A stretch of DNA of 64,000 bases from Dermanyssus gallinae (Eukaryota > Arthropoda > Arachnida > Mesostigmata > Dermanyssidae), in NCBI GenBank assembly GCA_003439945.1, contig QVRM01004007.1, positions 868,001 through 932,000 on the forward strand, in the 5' to 3' direction. A model generated the notes under the pieces. The model was not told the DNA's origin. It searched no databases and saw only the letters and a list, made by a program, of their open reading frames with translations. Position numbers and translations under genes: made by a program. This document shows positions 23,608 to 36,500 of the stretch, piece by piece. Each line of letters begins with the position of its first letter. Within the stretch, counting starts at the first letter, position 1.

Positions 23608-24256
23608 CAACCGCAATTTGTTTGATGATAATCATTAGGAATTATTTTTTAACAGTAGCTTGTACAAATAAAGGTATTAGTTCTATGTTTATAAATTTAG
23701 GTCGTATAATAGTAGATCTACTAATATTAATAGCTCTAAAATAAATGGAATCCCAACCAGCGGTAATCTAGAAGTGTTTAAATCTACTCTCATTCTGCTA
23801 TGATAATAAAGATATGTTCAATTAATTCTGAACAAAAAAATTAAGTGAAATACACGCAATGTGATAGGACAATTGTTTTATGGTCTTAAGATTCTACCCT
23901 CATTCTTAAAGCGTAAACTTCTAGGTCCATGAACTTTTTTCATCATGTCAGACTTGGCGTAACGGTATAACCAACCACATGGCTTATATAAATGATCAAA
24001 TAAAGGTCATTTATGCTTCTGGCTGCACGGAAACTATGCCGATACACTTCTCATTGCAAGCCAAGGAAAAGCCACTATAACGGAAAACACTGAAATTAAA
24101 AACTATCTCTTTAAAGGAGATTTTTTTTTTGCGATACAAATGTCCCGACTAATAGACGACTACGTTACGCACACACTAACAGACGGCTATGTTACGCACA
24201 TATATGCAACGCAATGCTGTCTTATTAGTAAGTGCGTATCTCAGTTTGCAACTGTT
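23606..24256. other. Intergenic; nothing recognised
   Basis: AT-rich, without gene or repeat signals. Confidence 0.4.
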
Positions 24257-24370
24257 AGGAATGGCGTGTTTAAAACAATTTCCTTAAAAATGTTTTTTTT
24301 TTTTTTAATTTAAGGAATGACGAGTTTGAAACAATTTCCTTAATTTTTTAAATTCTAGGAATGACGAGTG
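24257..24370. repeat. Three direct copies of a ~31-bp unit
   Basis: AGGAATG(G/A)CG(T/A)GTTT starts copies at 24257 and 24313, each ending ACAATTTCCTTAA. A third, partial copy starts at 24357. A T-rich spacer separates the first two. Confidence 0.85.
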
Positions 24371-24569
24371 ACTAGGCAGAGCCCATAAATGGCCGCAGAA
24401 GTGAGTATTTACCCACCCACCTTCTGCCATGGTGTGAATTCGTCGTTTTTACACATTTGTAGCAGAGGCGATCTCGGTTTATGCATATATGCAATATTCG
24501 GCACACGCGCCATCGCCTGTGTATTTTTATTGAATCAGGAACTGAAAGTAAAGGAATGAGGCGACTACG

Positions 24570-25130
24570 AAAGTCTTATTGTGTTAATGAGGTTATCGCA
24601 GCGCGGCTGGATTTCCTGCAGAACTCCTGCTGTCATTGATAGTTCCACTTCACCGTTGAAAAGACGTTGATCCTTCAGGTATTCCTGGATGATATATTGG
24701 GTATTTTTCCTTACTAACATATTCAGCACTGTCCTCAACAATTGGCTGTTGCGCTTATGACGTATAGATTGATTGTAAGATGTTTTTCTCTCGTGCATAC
24801 GGTGCTGTGTAAAAGATCGGCCTTGGCCGCGGCTGTGTGGGCAGCTAAGCATATTTTCTAAATCCATATTGGGAGGTTCTTCTTTTAGTCAATTTTCCTC
24901 CGCAAAGATCCTGAGTTTCTCTTGAATTATTGTCTTGTATACATTTTCTAGGGTATTCGCTAGGCAGATGAGCCTGAATCTTCCGTTGTATTTAGGGATG
25001 ATAGCAACCTCAGCCCGTTTCAAGTTTGCGCGTAACGTCCTCTTCTGGTCGCTGTGCTAAATAACTGTGCAAACTGATCTGGAAACTCTTTAAATAGTAT
25101 TTTGATTGCTAGGGGCGCCCGGCCCTAGAG
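24570..25130 (-). mobile_element. R1-like LINE relic, RT domain
   Basis: Minus-strand reading gives VAIIPKYNGRFRLICLANTL (RT motif 2) at about 24.95-25.02 kb. In the frame 24565-24867 it gives a YLKDQRLFNGEVELSMTAGV stretch. The latter matches the R1 pattern of a YL-x-D-R helix followed by the G-V-P-Q-G motif, here mutated to G-V-L-Q-E. The YADD motif is not visible. The copy is decayed, with several frameshifts. Confidence 0.65.
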
Positions 25131-25757
25131 TCTTTCGCGGCCTAAGTTTCGCCGCAGCCATGAGTACTTCCGTTATTGTTATCGTTGAAGACACGACCTC
25201 TTTTTTTCTGTGTATGCCCCTCGCCTGTTAAATGGCTAAATCCTACCGAATCATTGCATCAACGAATTAATCGACTTGTTTAGATAAAAGGCCAAAGGAA
25301 AGCCTTTACAATGGGGTCAAGAGGGCACCTCAAGCGCAAAGTGTTTAAAAATATAGACTCTACACCCTTTACTAACTCCCTGTAATTCTTTCTCTGGGGT
25401 TCCCACACCGAAAAGAAGATACATAAGTACAGACTGATATCTAGACAATAAGGTAATTTATGGCAAACCAAGGAAGATCTGTATTGACCAGTTGACCTGA
25501 ATCTTTAACTAGCTGACTAAAGCGCGAGTTAGAATCAGAGTACGCTCTGATGTAGATGACGTCTTATATGTAGGTAAGATAATTTTTTACTATGATGTTG
25601 TACTAATCCTTCAATACGATGCACGTAGAGATTAAGAGCAATTTCAGCACTTTGTTAGATTGCACAGTGGTGCCATCAACCCCGAATAGCATTGTCGAGT
25701 GAGAGCTCGAAGAACGAACCGGGAGATAACGGCCTAGGTCGTTTAGCAGATTCAAGT

Positions 25758-25759
<2 letters not shown>
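25131..25759. other. Intergenic; nothing recognised
   Basis: No motif-bearing frame seen. Confidence 0.4.

Positions 25760-25793
<34 letters not shown>
25760..25793. repeat. (AT)n microsatellite
   Basis: About 34 bp of AT dinucleotides, followed by CGCGCG. Confidence 0.97.
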
Positions 25794-25794
<1 letters not shown>

Positions 25795-28700
25795 GCGCGT
25801 AACTATCAGGTGGCATGTACTTGTCTGTGTGTAAGATAAAAAAAATGGCAAACAGTAGGAAAATACGCATAAGACCTGTGGTGTGCTAAGCAGGAAAAAC
25901 ATTGTTTACTGCTTTGTACAGCTTGACTCGAAACTCTTATCGATATATCGACTTATATGCTTCGAGCTATAGCAGTATCCTATTCTAGTTCTACGTCATC
26001 TCCAGTAGCCGAGTGTTTGTTTTACATTCAATCAACCGATGTGATGGAAAACAAAGATCGAAGAGTGGTTCGAGAGATGAGGTACTATTTCAACTGTGGG
26101 AGGAGAACATGTAAATGTACAGGACATGAAACATTGTGACCCCTATCTGACATTTTTATCGTGGAAATTAGGGTACTTTTCATGAGCAGAAGTGTATATT
26201 GCTATGCTTCAAAAACTCATACAAATCGTGGAGGCTTTACAAAACGTCACCGGAATGCTTCGGTTAAAAGTACAGCAGCAGTAAACGGATGTCCAACTAT
26301 GTTTGGATCGACCTTAACTTATGCCCGGCTTTATGATCAGAATGATAATACTGATACTCATACTGAACTCGAGCTTGTCTTAGGCTTGACTCCTTTAAGT
26401 TCGCATCAGGCCAATAATATGACAATCAGCAAATATGTCATCTCTATTTGGCTATGCGATGGACTAAGGAATTAATGAGGATGAGACTCAAAGGTTTGTT
26501 ACGATTTTAACTGAATAAGAAGGATCTAACGGAACTCTAATTTGACACATGATACTTCGTAGCGAGATGCGAGTGGGCGGCGGGAAATCCATTTGCATGG
26601 GCAGACGCCAACCATAAAAGAGGTTAGCGTGTGTTGCCGCGCGTGAAGGCATCTTCCTCTTTGTTGGGGCTCGCTGCATTCGGCGTTTAGACGCCAAAGA
26701 GAAATATCACCGCAGAAACGCAATGCCACTGTCATTGCTATTTAGGCAGACAGTCAAGTTGATGCATAAGTCGCTGGCGAAGACGACCGCCACAAATCGA
26801 GTTTGTCGCTCCCTGTAGTGGCTCAGCTGTGAGATTCCGCAAGCTGACCCGCTCTGGCGACCTCTTTGCGGACCTAACGGCTGCCGACGACATCAAGTGC
26901 TCAAAAGTGCGTCAGTAGCTCTTAATAACATCCGACTTGTCAAATGGAACAGCAATTTAAGAGGCCCTTGTTGAGATCTAATGAATGTTCCCTATGTTGC
27001 AGATACTAGAGCGTTGTATTAACATTATACACAAGATGACGATATCCTATGATTTTTCAACAGTAGAGGTTGTTTAGAGGATAAACGCATGCTTGGCCAC
27101 TCGGACCATACATTTTCCGTCAGAGTCTGCATTCGGTCGAACTGTTTGATTATCTTCGTGCCGGGCATCAAGTTCCGGCGAAGGAGGCACCAACTTCAAC
27201 GGAATTTTTTCTAGTACCAATCGTTGGAGTTCAATAACCGACTTAGCGTCCATGGTACTAATTACTATCTATGCGATAAGTATGAGAATTCAAAATTGAT
27301 TTCGACAGTGTGGTTTTAATTCTCAAAATATTCGTTAAAAGAACATTCGTGTCGAGACAAATGGCCAGATACGTGCATCCAATGTTCAGGCAGAATTCTA
27401 CGGATCTGATTTCTGATGAGATAATTTCGAATGCAATGGTGCAAGGCCTGGACTTAAGTAAAATCAGCTCCCTTCCGACCATGTGTAAAAACACTGGTAA
27501 ATTTGGGAAACATTGGGGACTTTCTTTATTCGACTCAAAATCTAGCAGTTGTTTACTTTATATGAATCATAATTTTACAATTATAATTCTACGTCGCTTC
27601 CGGTATCATAGTAATAACAAATGTACTTTCATCATGAGCTACCGGGCTAGACGAGGAAAAGGCCTTTGACACCAACCATATAATTATAATGATGTCGGTA
27701 TCGAATCTGTGACCCAGACGAGAGCGGAAATTGTTCCCGGAATAGGAAAGGAATATAGCCCGATAATATGTCCGGCTCTAACAATTGTATCGATTTTTTT
27801 TTGGCACAGGGCATGGTATTGAAGGCATACCAGTTTTCAAACTCGACGTTCGTTCTACTTGCGTCGCCTATCAGCTATCTACTGCTGAAGCTGCTTACGA
27901 GAGTCTCTGCTATCTAAGCACTGAGGACCAGCAAAGCATATTTATTTTTAAGCTAGCTTTCTAGCTTTCTCTTGAAGCCTTGTAATCTTAAAAAGAAATG
28001 CGCGTACTACACGAATAGTGCAGGGTAAAACTTTGTACTCGTTGTGAGCCAAGTCGACAGCGTTTTACAGATCAATTATTGTCTGCTCTGCTTTACTTGT
28101 TAGGTGAGTTGCCCATCGGTCACCCGTAGTGGCTAATGGAGCAGCGACACCGTTATGGCTACACTATCTTAACCCTCAGTTTTTTTACTCGTCGTATCAC
28201 TAACTATGAAGAGCAGCGAGCGAATTGACCGGTCGTTGTGCTGACTTTCTGACGAAGTCCGAGTGTCCTCAATTTGCGGAGAAAATGTTCGAAGTCTCGT
28301 GCGAAAAGACTCCTCCTTCAGATCACCTTATCAGCTTTGCGTTCGGATTCCAGCATAGATAGGCCGCGGCTCGGCAGCGTGCGTCGGTAATGACAGCCGA
28401 AGTTGCGAAGCACACTGAACGAATTCTGCAGAGGAAAACCATTAGCTGTGTCAGCGGACGCCGACGGCGTTATCGATCCACCCGCCTTCAGAGTGAGAAC
28501 TGCTCAATGTGAGGTGGGATGTCGTGCGTCACTGCCCATGTGCATTCTGCCATGGCCAGCTGATCGAAGGTTCTCAGCTTGGGGCAATGCGAGAACTCAT
28601 GCAATGCTCATAGGTTCAATCGTTCCAATTCCGCGGCTGCTGATCAAGTAGCAATCGGGCGCTACCGTTCACTCAGTGTTCATCAACACAATTTCATTTT

Positions 28701-30316
28701 AAGGCACGTCGACAAAGTTCGCAATCGTATCGCATAGCCGAGATTTGCTAAAGGGCAAACGCTGTATTCTGAAAGGTCTGGATATTCATCAAACATATGG
28801 CATAATTTTTACACCATGATGCCTAACGTAACGCAGTTTTGGCTTTGACTGTGGTACACGTATAATATATAAAAGAACATACCAGGCTCGCCCGCTGCAC
28901 TTAAGTGATGCGCAAGACTTGCAGGCATGGAGATCCGGCTTGACATTCTCCAGCTAATCTATGGTCGCTTATATTGTATCACCAACTTAACATTCAGCAG
29001 CCAGTATTCTAAGAGAAAAATGCACTTGGTATGCGCCATCGATCTCTAGAAAATTTACAGTTGGCCTTCAGATGCTGGTTACGGTATGTCTACATCATAC
29101 CAAAATTAACAGAGTCAAATTTTCTTTTTCGTAGGGCCAGTTACCGAGTTTAATCCTGATTATAACACACATGTAACCATACACATTCGATTTGTATGTT
29201 ATCTGCATAGCATATTTAGTAAGTCATTACTCACATTTGTGCATAACCAATGATGCACGCATAATAAAAACCGAAGTTAACTATTTGCGAAACACTAGTC
29301 GGCCTCACGATTTTCTTGACTACGCCGTCGACAATATTCGAAGCTGATATAGATTGAGACCATGAAATATGCAAACACTTTTTGCTACTCTAAATATTCA
29401 GTCGACCGAGAAGGACACTCATTAATGGTTGTACGTTGTTGCAAAGGTTCTATCGTTAGGTCTAGTAGGTTGGCTCGCTAGGTCTAGTAGGTTAGATGTT
29501 TGATGTTGTTACAAAAGTGAAATCGTTTAGTCTAGTAGTTAGTATTGGCTGATTACTTAAGAATTAACATGACTTTTTAAGCCTAAGCGTGATGCAAAAG
29601 ACAAATTTACGTTGGGCCTACTGGCGGATCCTAACTTTTGTAGCCAAATGTGGTTCGACGCGGCATTGCGCAATCTGTTTGGTGAGATTGGAGTAGCTCC
29701 TTCTGAGATTTGTATTGCATATTGGCGGGTTCCACTTCATGTAGACAGATGCACAACAATATATGTGGCATACGAGCCGATTTGAAGTATAGAATCCATA
29801 AACATAAATTGTAACACTTTTAAATAATAATTGAACAGCCCTTATTTTACGGGGATAGTACGTCGGAGCGCATTTTCACCCCATTTTCCTACAACTCCTA
29901 TACTCTTTATAGTAAATCCACCATCGAGTCTTACAAAGAGCCAAATGGCCTAACTGGCAAATTAGCTAAAACAGGTTCGTAAGTAGCTATTCACATTTAG
30001 ATTAATACGAACTATTTATTTTACCTCTGGCATGTATAGATGCGAGAACAAAGCACGCATGTGTACGTTTTCGCCAACCAAATTCTTATTCATTATCTAT
30101 ATATAATGAACGTTTTTTATATTTAGATTTCCATCACGCTGACCAGGGATATACTACTCCTTGAAAACATTATATTGATATATTTTTGGCTGACAATGGT
30201 GTTAAGCTAACGTAAAAATATTATAATTTTTCATGCATTCATTATTTTTAATAATAACACATATTTAATAATATGCATTTGATGTATAAATGCTATGTCC
30301 CACTTTCGATACTAAC
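25794..30316. other. Long stretch without recognisable genes
   Basis: Several open frames of 60-119 codons occur (for example 27310-27669 plus, 26161-26475 plus), none with a motif. At 29457-29545 a short unit TAGGTCTAGTAGGTT is repeated twice with a third, diverged copy. Splice-linked exons of an unknown gene cannot be excluded. Confidence 0.3.

Positions 30317-30359
<43 letters not shown>
30317..30359. repeat. (AT)n microsatellite
   Basis: About 43 bp with an initial TG interruption. Confidence 0.97.
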
Positions 30360-30361
<2 letters not shown>

Positions 30362-31049
30362 AGTTATATACCAGTTGATCTAACTGGTGTGAGCACGTGA
30401 ATTTGTTGTACCCCGTGTAATTGTGAATTCATACCTTAGCCGACAGAGTGTAGTTAACAGCTTCTTGCACAATTCCTATTGCTCTTACTGCCTTGTACAG
30501 GTTTTTGAATATTCGAAATAGTCGGCCATTTCACGTCAGCCCTGTACGACTACAATAGCGCTCGGGCAGTCAGCTATAGCAGCAGCGCAAGTCGTGAACG
30601 TACCTCGGACGTGCTGAGGAAATGGTCACAACTCTGTATCGAAGCGATGACGTTGGACGGCGCGGAAACGCCTCTCCCGTGGTTTCGAAGTAACGCCAAA
30701 ACAACAACCGAGCTTGGGGAGTGAGGAGTGAGGAGGAGTACAGATTTAGTGGCTTTATGAGTTCCACACCCCTCACGCTATCAGGCACATCAAATATATT
30801 CGCAAACAACGACGCCGAGCGACGGTCTATGTACTTGCCGCGGGTTGCAAATTCGAATCCCACACGAATACTTATGGGGACAATGAGAGATAAAGAGAAA
30901 AGGCAGCATATTTTAGACCGGCGTTTCAGTGTAATGAACCAGAATTGTTTAAAACTTGACAATGGCCACTCAGCACTCAGCCCTGCCGCTGCAGCCTTCG
31001 AAATGTCGAATGCTCACAGAACGAGGCTACCGGTTACTGAGGTTGTATA
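30360..31049. other. No gene recognised
   Basis: Overlapping open frames (30570-30962 minus, 30721-31050 plus) lack motifs. The right edge adjoins a plus-strand LINE relic. Confidence 0.3.
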
Positions 31050-31810
31050 AAGTCGGTGCGGAGCGTCGAACCACCAGAGCAGCATGGCTTTCGTAAAGGA
31101 AAATCGGTGATGATAGCATGCACGGCGCCTTCGAGTTTTCACGTCAATCGGTGCTGAGAGCGCCACCGGGCTTTCCCCATGGGAGACACCGGCACGCAGA
31201 CCACGAACCCAATCAACTTCACCTTAGCGCTATATCATTTATGGAACTAACTGGCGCTGAATATGACGTGAAGCTGCCTGATGCTACTTGATGCCTGGGG
31301 AAACACGCCCGATATTGCTTTTGTCATTCATATCTACGATTTTTAGAGACTTGTTAAAAAGCAGATCGACAAATATCTCAAGAAACTATTTTAAAAAAAT
31401 CAGGGGGCCGCGATTAGTGTAGTTGGCTTTTAGTCATATCCGATGGGAAATAGTCAAAGCTGTGTGAGACGGGAAAAATATCTCGGTGCATTCCTTGACG
31501 TAGCAAAGGCTTTCGACTGCCTAGACTACTTTATATTTCTCAAGATATTGCGACAATTGGGGTGCGCTCCTGATACACCACCTGGTTTAAATCGTGCCTA
31601 GGTGGACGTAAGTGGTTTATGTCGGTGGGAGGCTTAAGCTTTTGTGAGGCTTGGTTTTGTCGTAAATCCGACCAAGATGAAACTCGTAATGTTTCACACT
31701 CGTCAGCGGGCATCGAGGCTAAAACTGGAAACGAATAATAGGTCCGTTCAAGTAGGCGTCACGGCTATCCGTCTCAGTTGATAAGTTACCTACTCGACAG
31801 TCCTCCACTG
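31050..31810 (+). mobile_element. Jockey/CR1-like LINE relic, partial RT
   Basis: QHGFRKGKSV (31080-31109) is the RT motif with conserved Gly-Phe-Arg. FLDVAKAFD (31488-31517) is RT motif A with its catalytic Asp. A segment with VNPTKMKLVMF at about 31.66 kb matches the post-YADD K-T-K region. The stretch expected to hold the G-x-P-Q-G and YADD motifs is missing, so the copy has an internal deletion. Stops are frequent. Confidence 0.7.
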
Positions 31811-32649
31811 TTTACGGATGACGCGGAACAATGGTGCATGGTGCGAGCCATTACTGATCTTGAATTATCAGGTAAATAAAGTATCATAATATCATCATAA
31901 AGTAGGAACCTGTTGGTGGCCATCGATGGGATTGCTAAATTTAGTCCATCTTTACTGCCTCTCCTTTAACTAGCACCACTAGTGGCTCACGTGGCGAGAG
32001 ACACGAGCGCTTCCTTCGGTTCCGAGGCCGCGTCTAGTTTTGGCGCCAGACGGTGTTCCGTTTCTTTGGATGTATACAACATGTCTGGATCTGTTAATAA
32101 TCGGACGTGTTTCTTTGAGCTCCCGAAAAATCCACCGAAAATCTCGTATTCTGCAACATAATAGCGCAAAATCACCCAACAAGTGAAAATGTACAAGGTT
32201 ATCCCTAGTGTTCAGGTTTGGACCCGCTTACTAGTGTTTTTTTTCACCTCCAACGCCGTACATCGATCTGCAATGCCTGTTGTGATACCGCACTCAGTGA
32301 AATATGGGCAATGATGTGTGTCAACGTGTTGATTCTGGTCGTTCACTGAACACAAGTTGTGGCAGAAAATGCCGCACGACGGTAAAGCGGGCCGCCTATA
32401 ATTGCGATGTATAGTCATCCCACTACCATCTGAGATGTGTTTGACGTTATTACGGACAGTGAACAACACAGGAAAGCTGGATGATCCGTCATTCATGATG
32501 TTGCCTATGTTGTAAAATCAACCGAGTTGCTACAGAAAATCTCACAAAAACCCACATTATTCAGTCTTTAGTAATACGGCCACTTCCTGAGACAACAGTG
32601 TAAACCCCAACAAACGGGTCAATCAGTCCGGGCCTGAATCACCAAGCCG
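31811..32649. other. No gene recognised
   Basis: Minus-strand frames 31979-32196 and 32212-32496 have no motif. Confidence 0.35.
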
Positions 32650-33335
32650 TCCTTACCATCGAGTCATCAGATATCGAATCGAGAGATTTGGCGGGCCATG
32701 GACTCCAGCAACGTCAACAAGATGTAGAAGGCAGTAAATCCGGTAAAAGGCTCGACCGTTAACGCAGGTAAAAGGACGTTGGCTGACGCAAGGGCGCTCG
32801 GGGAGTCGGTATCGGCCGGACATGCGTTCAAGGACTAGTACCACCGTCGGTCTGATGTGGTATTTAATTGGATTCCTGTTGCGAAAGAGAGACGGACGAG
32901 GAAGTGCGCGCGACGGTAATTGAACTCTATGCCAGCAACTGGATGTGAAACTTAACGAACGCGACATCGACGTCGTCCACCGCTGTTTCCAAACTCGTAT
33001 AATCAAAGGGAAAAACATCACCGACCGTTCCCAGTTGCTGGTGCGGTTTGTTTGTCGATGGAGGCTTGAAGTGCAACAAAGGTGCCGGGGAGTGAAGCCG
33101 AAGTCGAGCCTTTTAGGCGGCTGCCAGGCAAGCAACAACAACATCTACGACAATGGCCACCTGACACCCGCTAACGCGAGCTTACGCTCACCGTTCAAGC
33201 CTCAAGGCCAACCAGAACATTTCTGATGTCCGAACGTCAGACTGCCGTGTACAAATCCGTCTCAACAGCAATGCTACCTGGCGGGTCGTGACAACCGACA
33301 CCGATCTCGATGCTCTTGGTGGCCGCAAATCGTCG
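32650..33335 (+). mobile_element. LINE ORF1-like RNA-binding fragment
   Basis: The + frame 32945-33226 contains NERDIDVVHRC, then LLVRFVCRWRLEVQQRC, and an NGHLTPANASL stretch. That order (I-D-x-x-H-R, then I-V-R-F, then L-T-P) is typical of the C-terminal part of ORF1 proteins of CR1/Jockey-type LINEs. The upstream coiled-coil part is not clear. An (ATT)n tract follows. Confidence 0.55.
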
Positions 33336-33340
33336 TCACT

Positions 33341-33368
33341 TTATTATTATTATTATTATTATTATTAA
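33341..33368. repeat. (ATT)n microsatellite
   Basis: About nine units. It lies at the end of the ORF1-like fragment. Confidence 0.95.
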
Positions 33369-33539
33369 TATTATTTTTAAACGTAACAATTGTGAGGTGT
33401 GAATGTGTACCCCTTGCCTTCTCCTAGCTCTTAATTATTATTCCATGGAACCAACAATACAGCCGGCGTTTCCTGGGCACACTGCAAGCGACAGCAGTTG
33501 CCGTAAAAACTCGCCTTTGCACCGATTGCCTGTGATATT
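33369..33539. other. Spacer between LINE fragments
   Basis: No feature seen. Confidence 0.4.
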
Positions 33540-34130
33540 GTAATCCGTCTGCCCAGGTAATTTGTCGTCATCAAGTTCTAATCTGGGCTCGAGCGTGCTT
33601 AGTATGCCAGTCCTGCGTAAGGATTCTTATAATTGTATTGATTTCAGCGTGTCTAGAAACTCTACCATGGCTTTTGATGCAGCTAAGAGAGTGAAGTCCA
33701 TCCTTAGTTACTGTGGTACCACATGCGTTGCAACTGTAGGGGTTGCAAATCGGGGCACCCATTCGAAGAGCTGTTACCATGCGGAATGAGGCGTTGTCCA
33801 GCATAGTACCCACCTGCGGGGAAAGAAGGCACTTTAGAAAGCCACTACGAAATGTGTCCTGTGCTCCCAGAAAGACAGCTGGGAGCTTTTTCCACTGGGG
33901 ATTGGAGACTGACGAACAGCTCTCTGGTTGCAGCGCTGCATCTGTAGGAGTCCAATGTATGCTTTGTGAGACGTTTTTGCCAGGAGCCTGGTTCAATCGT
34001 TTGTCTAACTATTAGCTCTGCGGCGCCTTTGGTTCTTGTAATTCCCTGGCGGATGCCTGGTTCCACCAACGCATTTGCGAGTTTACCTAATTCCAAAAGA
34101 GACGCAGCATAGCACATGGGAACCAAATCT
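33540..34130 (-). mobile_element. RLE-type LINE fragment with zinc-binding motif
   Basis: The minus frame 33571-33996 contains LRMGAPICNPYSCNACGTTV followed by H-S-L-S-C and S-R-H. This matches the C...C, H-x3-C and R-H pattern just before the P-D...D nuclease core in the 47.5-49.0 kb copy. The upstream frame 33845-34126 overlaps and is shifted. The nuclease core itself is not seen. Confidence 0.7.
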
Positions 34131-34299
34131 GCCGCTGACCGAATACCAAGTCCACTCTCTGCAATTAGAAGGGTTGTTCTTTTCCAGGTGTTATCATGCA
34201 GGTCGACGTTTAATACCTCACCTAAAATGCTTTATGCGGTATCGTCCTAAGCTTAAAGATCTTCGTGGCATTTAATATCAGGTGAAGTGCGTAAGATAT

Positions 34300-34720
34300 A
34301 GTTAAATTTTGGCAAGACCAAGCTGTATCTCCAGATGCACAGAGCTGCTTGCGAATGCATCGCCGTTAAGCGAGGGCGTATTTGTACACAATCAAGGTTT
34401 GCACTCTGTAATTTAGGTGCTACCTTGTGTAACAAGTTGCCTAGCGACATTAGGACACTTATGTCTCTTAGTTGCAATTCAAAAACACTGCGGGAACGCA
34501 CTATCTCACCTTATTTGCATCTGATTAAACCAAAACTATGTAAACATGTACATAATCCATAGAAAAATAATCGTCATATCATGATATACTACAGTTATAT
34601 TGCATAAAATGTTACTGTAACTTGTACATATGCTTTGCACTAGCCGTGTGGCTATATAAAGTTGTAACACAAATAAGAAATTACAATTAAGAATAAAGAA
34701 ACGTCATATTATATAATTCC
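34300..34720 (+). mobile_element. LINE C-terminal tail (CR1/Jockey type)
   Basis: The frame 34335-34562 contains QSRFALCNLGATLCNKLPSD followed by I-R-T-L-M-S-L. It matches the common LINE terminal pattern of aromatic-aliphatic strand, W-N-x-L-P, then I-R and a short helix, with Trp mutated to Cys. The 3' flank to 34.72 kb contains AATAAA near 34695. Confidence 0.6.
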
Positions 34721-35379
34721 GCATATTAAGATCGTGATGACCGTCCATTCTAGTCTGTAATATATAACCTTCTTGCGAGAGCAGCCAAGTCTTCATGGTC
34801 TCGATGCAGTTTTACAGGAATGGTAGAAACCCCCTATCCAATCGCAAGTAAACATGCGAGATGATAGGCAGGGATAGGGCTGAGTAAAGGAGAACGGCAG
34901 GGACGCGAAGTAATGCCAAAGTAACACCGAGCCGAGGGGGAGAAATGCGGGCTGCTAGTGATGCATGTGCATTATGCATTCCCAAAAGTTTCCATAAAAA
35001 AAGATTGCAAATGCGACTCCCAATTGACCTCCATTCAGGTCTCAGCGATATGAAGGCCAACTGAGGGTTCCCAGATTGAGGTTGGATCTTAGCGCAGCAC
35101 TCGAGCCTGCACGCTATCAAAAGTATGGGGAAAACTATCGCAGGACCTCCGAAATACCGAGTGGTACAGCGTTTTAAAAACGTTTGAAATGCAGATAACA
35201 TTCTCCTAATATTAACTGTAGAAATTGGCATGTCTAGTCAAATTTGATGTATATTTGTAACGTTTGCCAATGAGTATGGACTTCTCTGTGGTTAAATTTT
35301 ACGTATTGAATTGAACGTATTTTGTTAATGTGCTTTTGTTATACATGTACTTATGCCAGAGGAATGGTGCAATAATATT
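34721..35379. other. No gene recognised
   Basis: A 139-codon minus-strand frame (34812-35231) has no motif. Confidence 0.35.
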
Positions 35380-36500
35380 ATTTTTTAACAAGGTCATTTA
35401 TTTCACTAATACATATTTACAACAGTATGTAATTTCATATATTTACAAATATTGCAATGAGTCGATAGTAATTTGAACCTACTACAGTAACCATTGTGTT
35501 GGCAAAAAGTTGCAGTCGAATTAAAATTACTTTTGTTTTCCTTTAGGCAAGAGACAATTTAGGCAGACTAGTGAACCCATCATTGACGGAATAAGAGGTG
35601 TGACTTTAAAATCCTCTTGAAGTTGTTTAAGGACGTGAACGCAACGCAAGCTAACCGGAAGAGTGTTCCATTCCCTAACAACTTGAACGCCAAAAGCTTG
35701 ACTCACCATGCTGCTTCGATGCATGCGGATCTTCAGTGTGATTGTGTTAGATGCCCTGGTCTCTCCCTTCAAGGCGATTAAATTCTAGTATCTTGGGCCC
35801 AATCTCATAGATATTCTTAAAAATCGCTATCAGAGTTGAGTAACGCGTGGTATTTTTGATATCTAATATTTCGTGTTGTTTTCTCTTACGTCTGGCCGAT
35901 CCTCGAAACATACAAAGAAAGCGCCAGTGTGCCATACTCAGTCGCTCCGCCCAACCCCTACTGCAGGCAGTTCCAAAATCTGATCCGTACGTAATGCGTT
36001 GTAGAGCATCTTGCATAAAGAAGCTCCAACTTTGTTCTTGATGTATCTTAATGAATTTGTGATTATAGCAAGTCGACGGAAAAGGGACTCTACATGCGCT
36101 TTACCAGAAAAGGTTGCATCCACTGTTACACCCAGGATCTTGACACTGTCGCTAGGGGTATCAAGTGGCCATTTATGACTACAGGTGGCATTTGAGGAAT
36201 CGTGTTACCCTTTCCGAAGACCACCACTTGAGTATTCCTTGCCATGATCGTAATACGGTTTGCTTCACACCATGCGTTAAGGGAAGGGACATCCTGCATC
36301 ATCACCAGATGTACTTCTTTACCAGACCGCCAATTATATTTAAAAGTGATTTCATTAGAATAAATATGTTAGTGCGGTATTTTCTACATATTTTATAAAG
36401 CAAAGGAAGGCTGATGGGCCAATGCATGAGCCCTGGGGTATACCTAGCAAAACCGGAAGCAGGTCCGACCGGGTTCTCCCTACGTCCACAAGCTGGTGAT
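35380..36500 (-). mobile_element. CR1/Jockey-like LINE, 5'-truncated 3' half
   Basis: In minus-strand order, RT motif GIPQGSCIGPSAF lies at about 36.42-36.45 kb. A decayed YxDD region follows, and then a segment at about 36.2-36.3 kb that includes LNAWCEANRITI. The region around 35.94-36.12 kb includes RLAIITNSLRYIKNK. The frame 35527-35772 ends with SQAFGVQVVREWNTLPVSLR, the usual LINE terminal motif. An AAATAAA signal (reads TTTATTT near 35396-35402) marks the probable 3' end. There are at least three frame breaks. Catalytic YxDD aspartates are lost. Confidence 0.75.

Noticed and set aside
27310..27669. 119-codon plus-strand frame
   Set aside because: No recognisable domain, and the start context and downstream sequence give no support.
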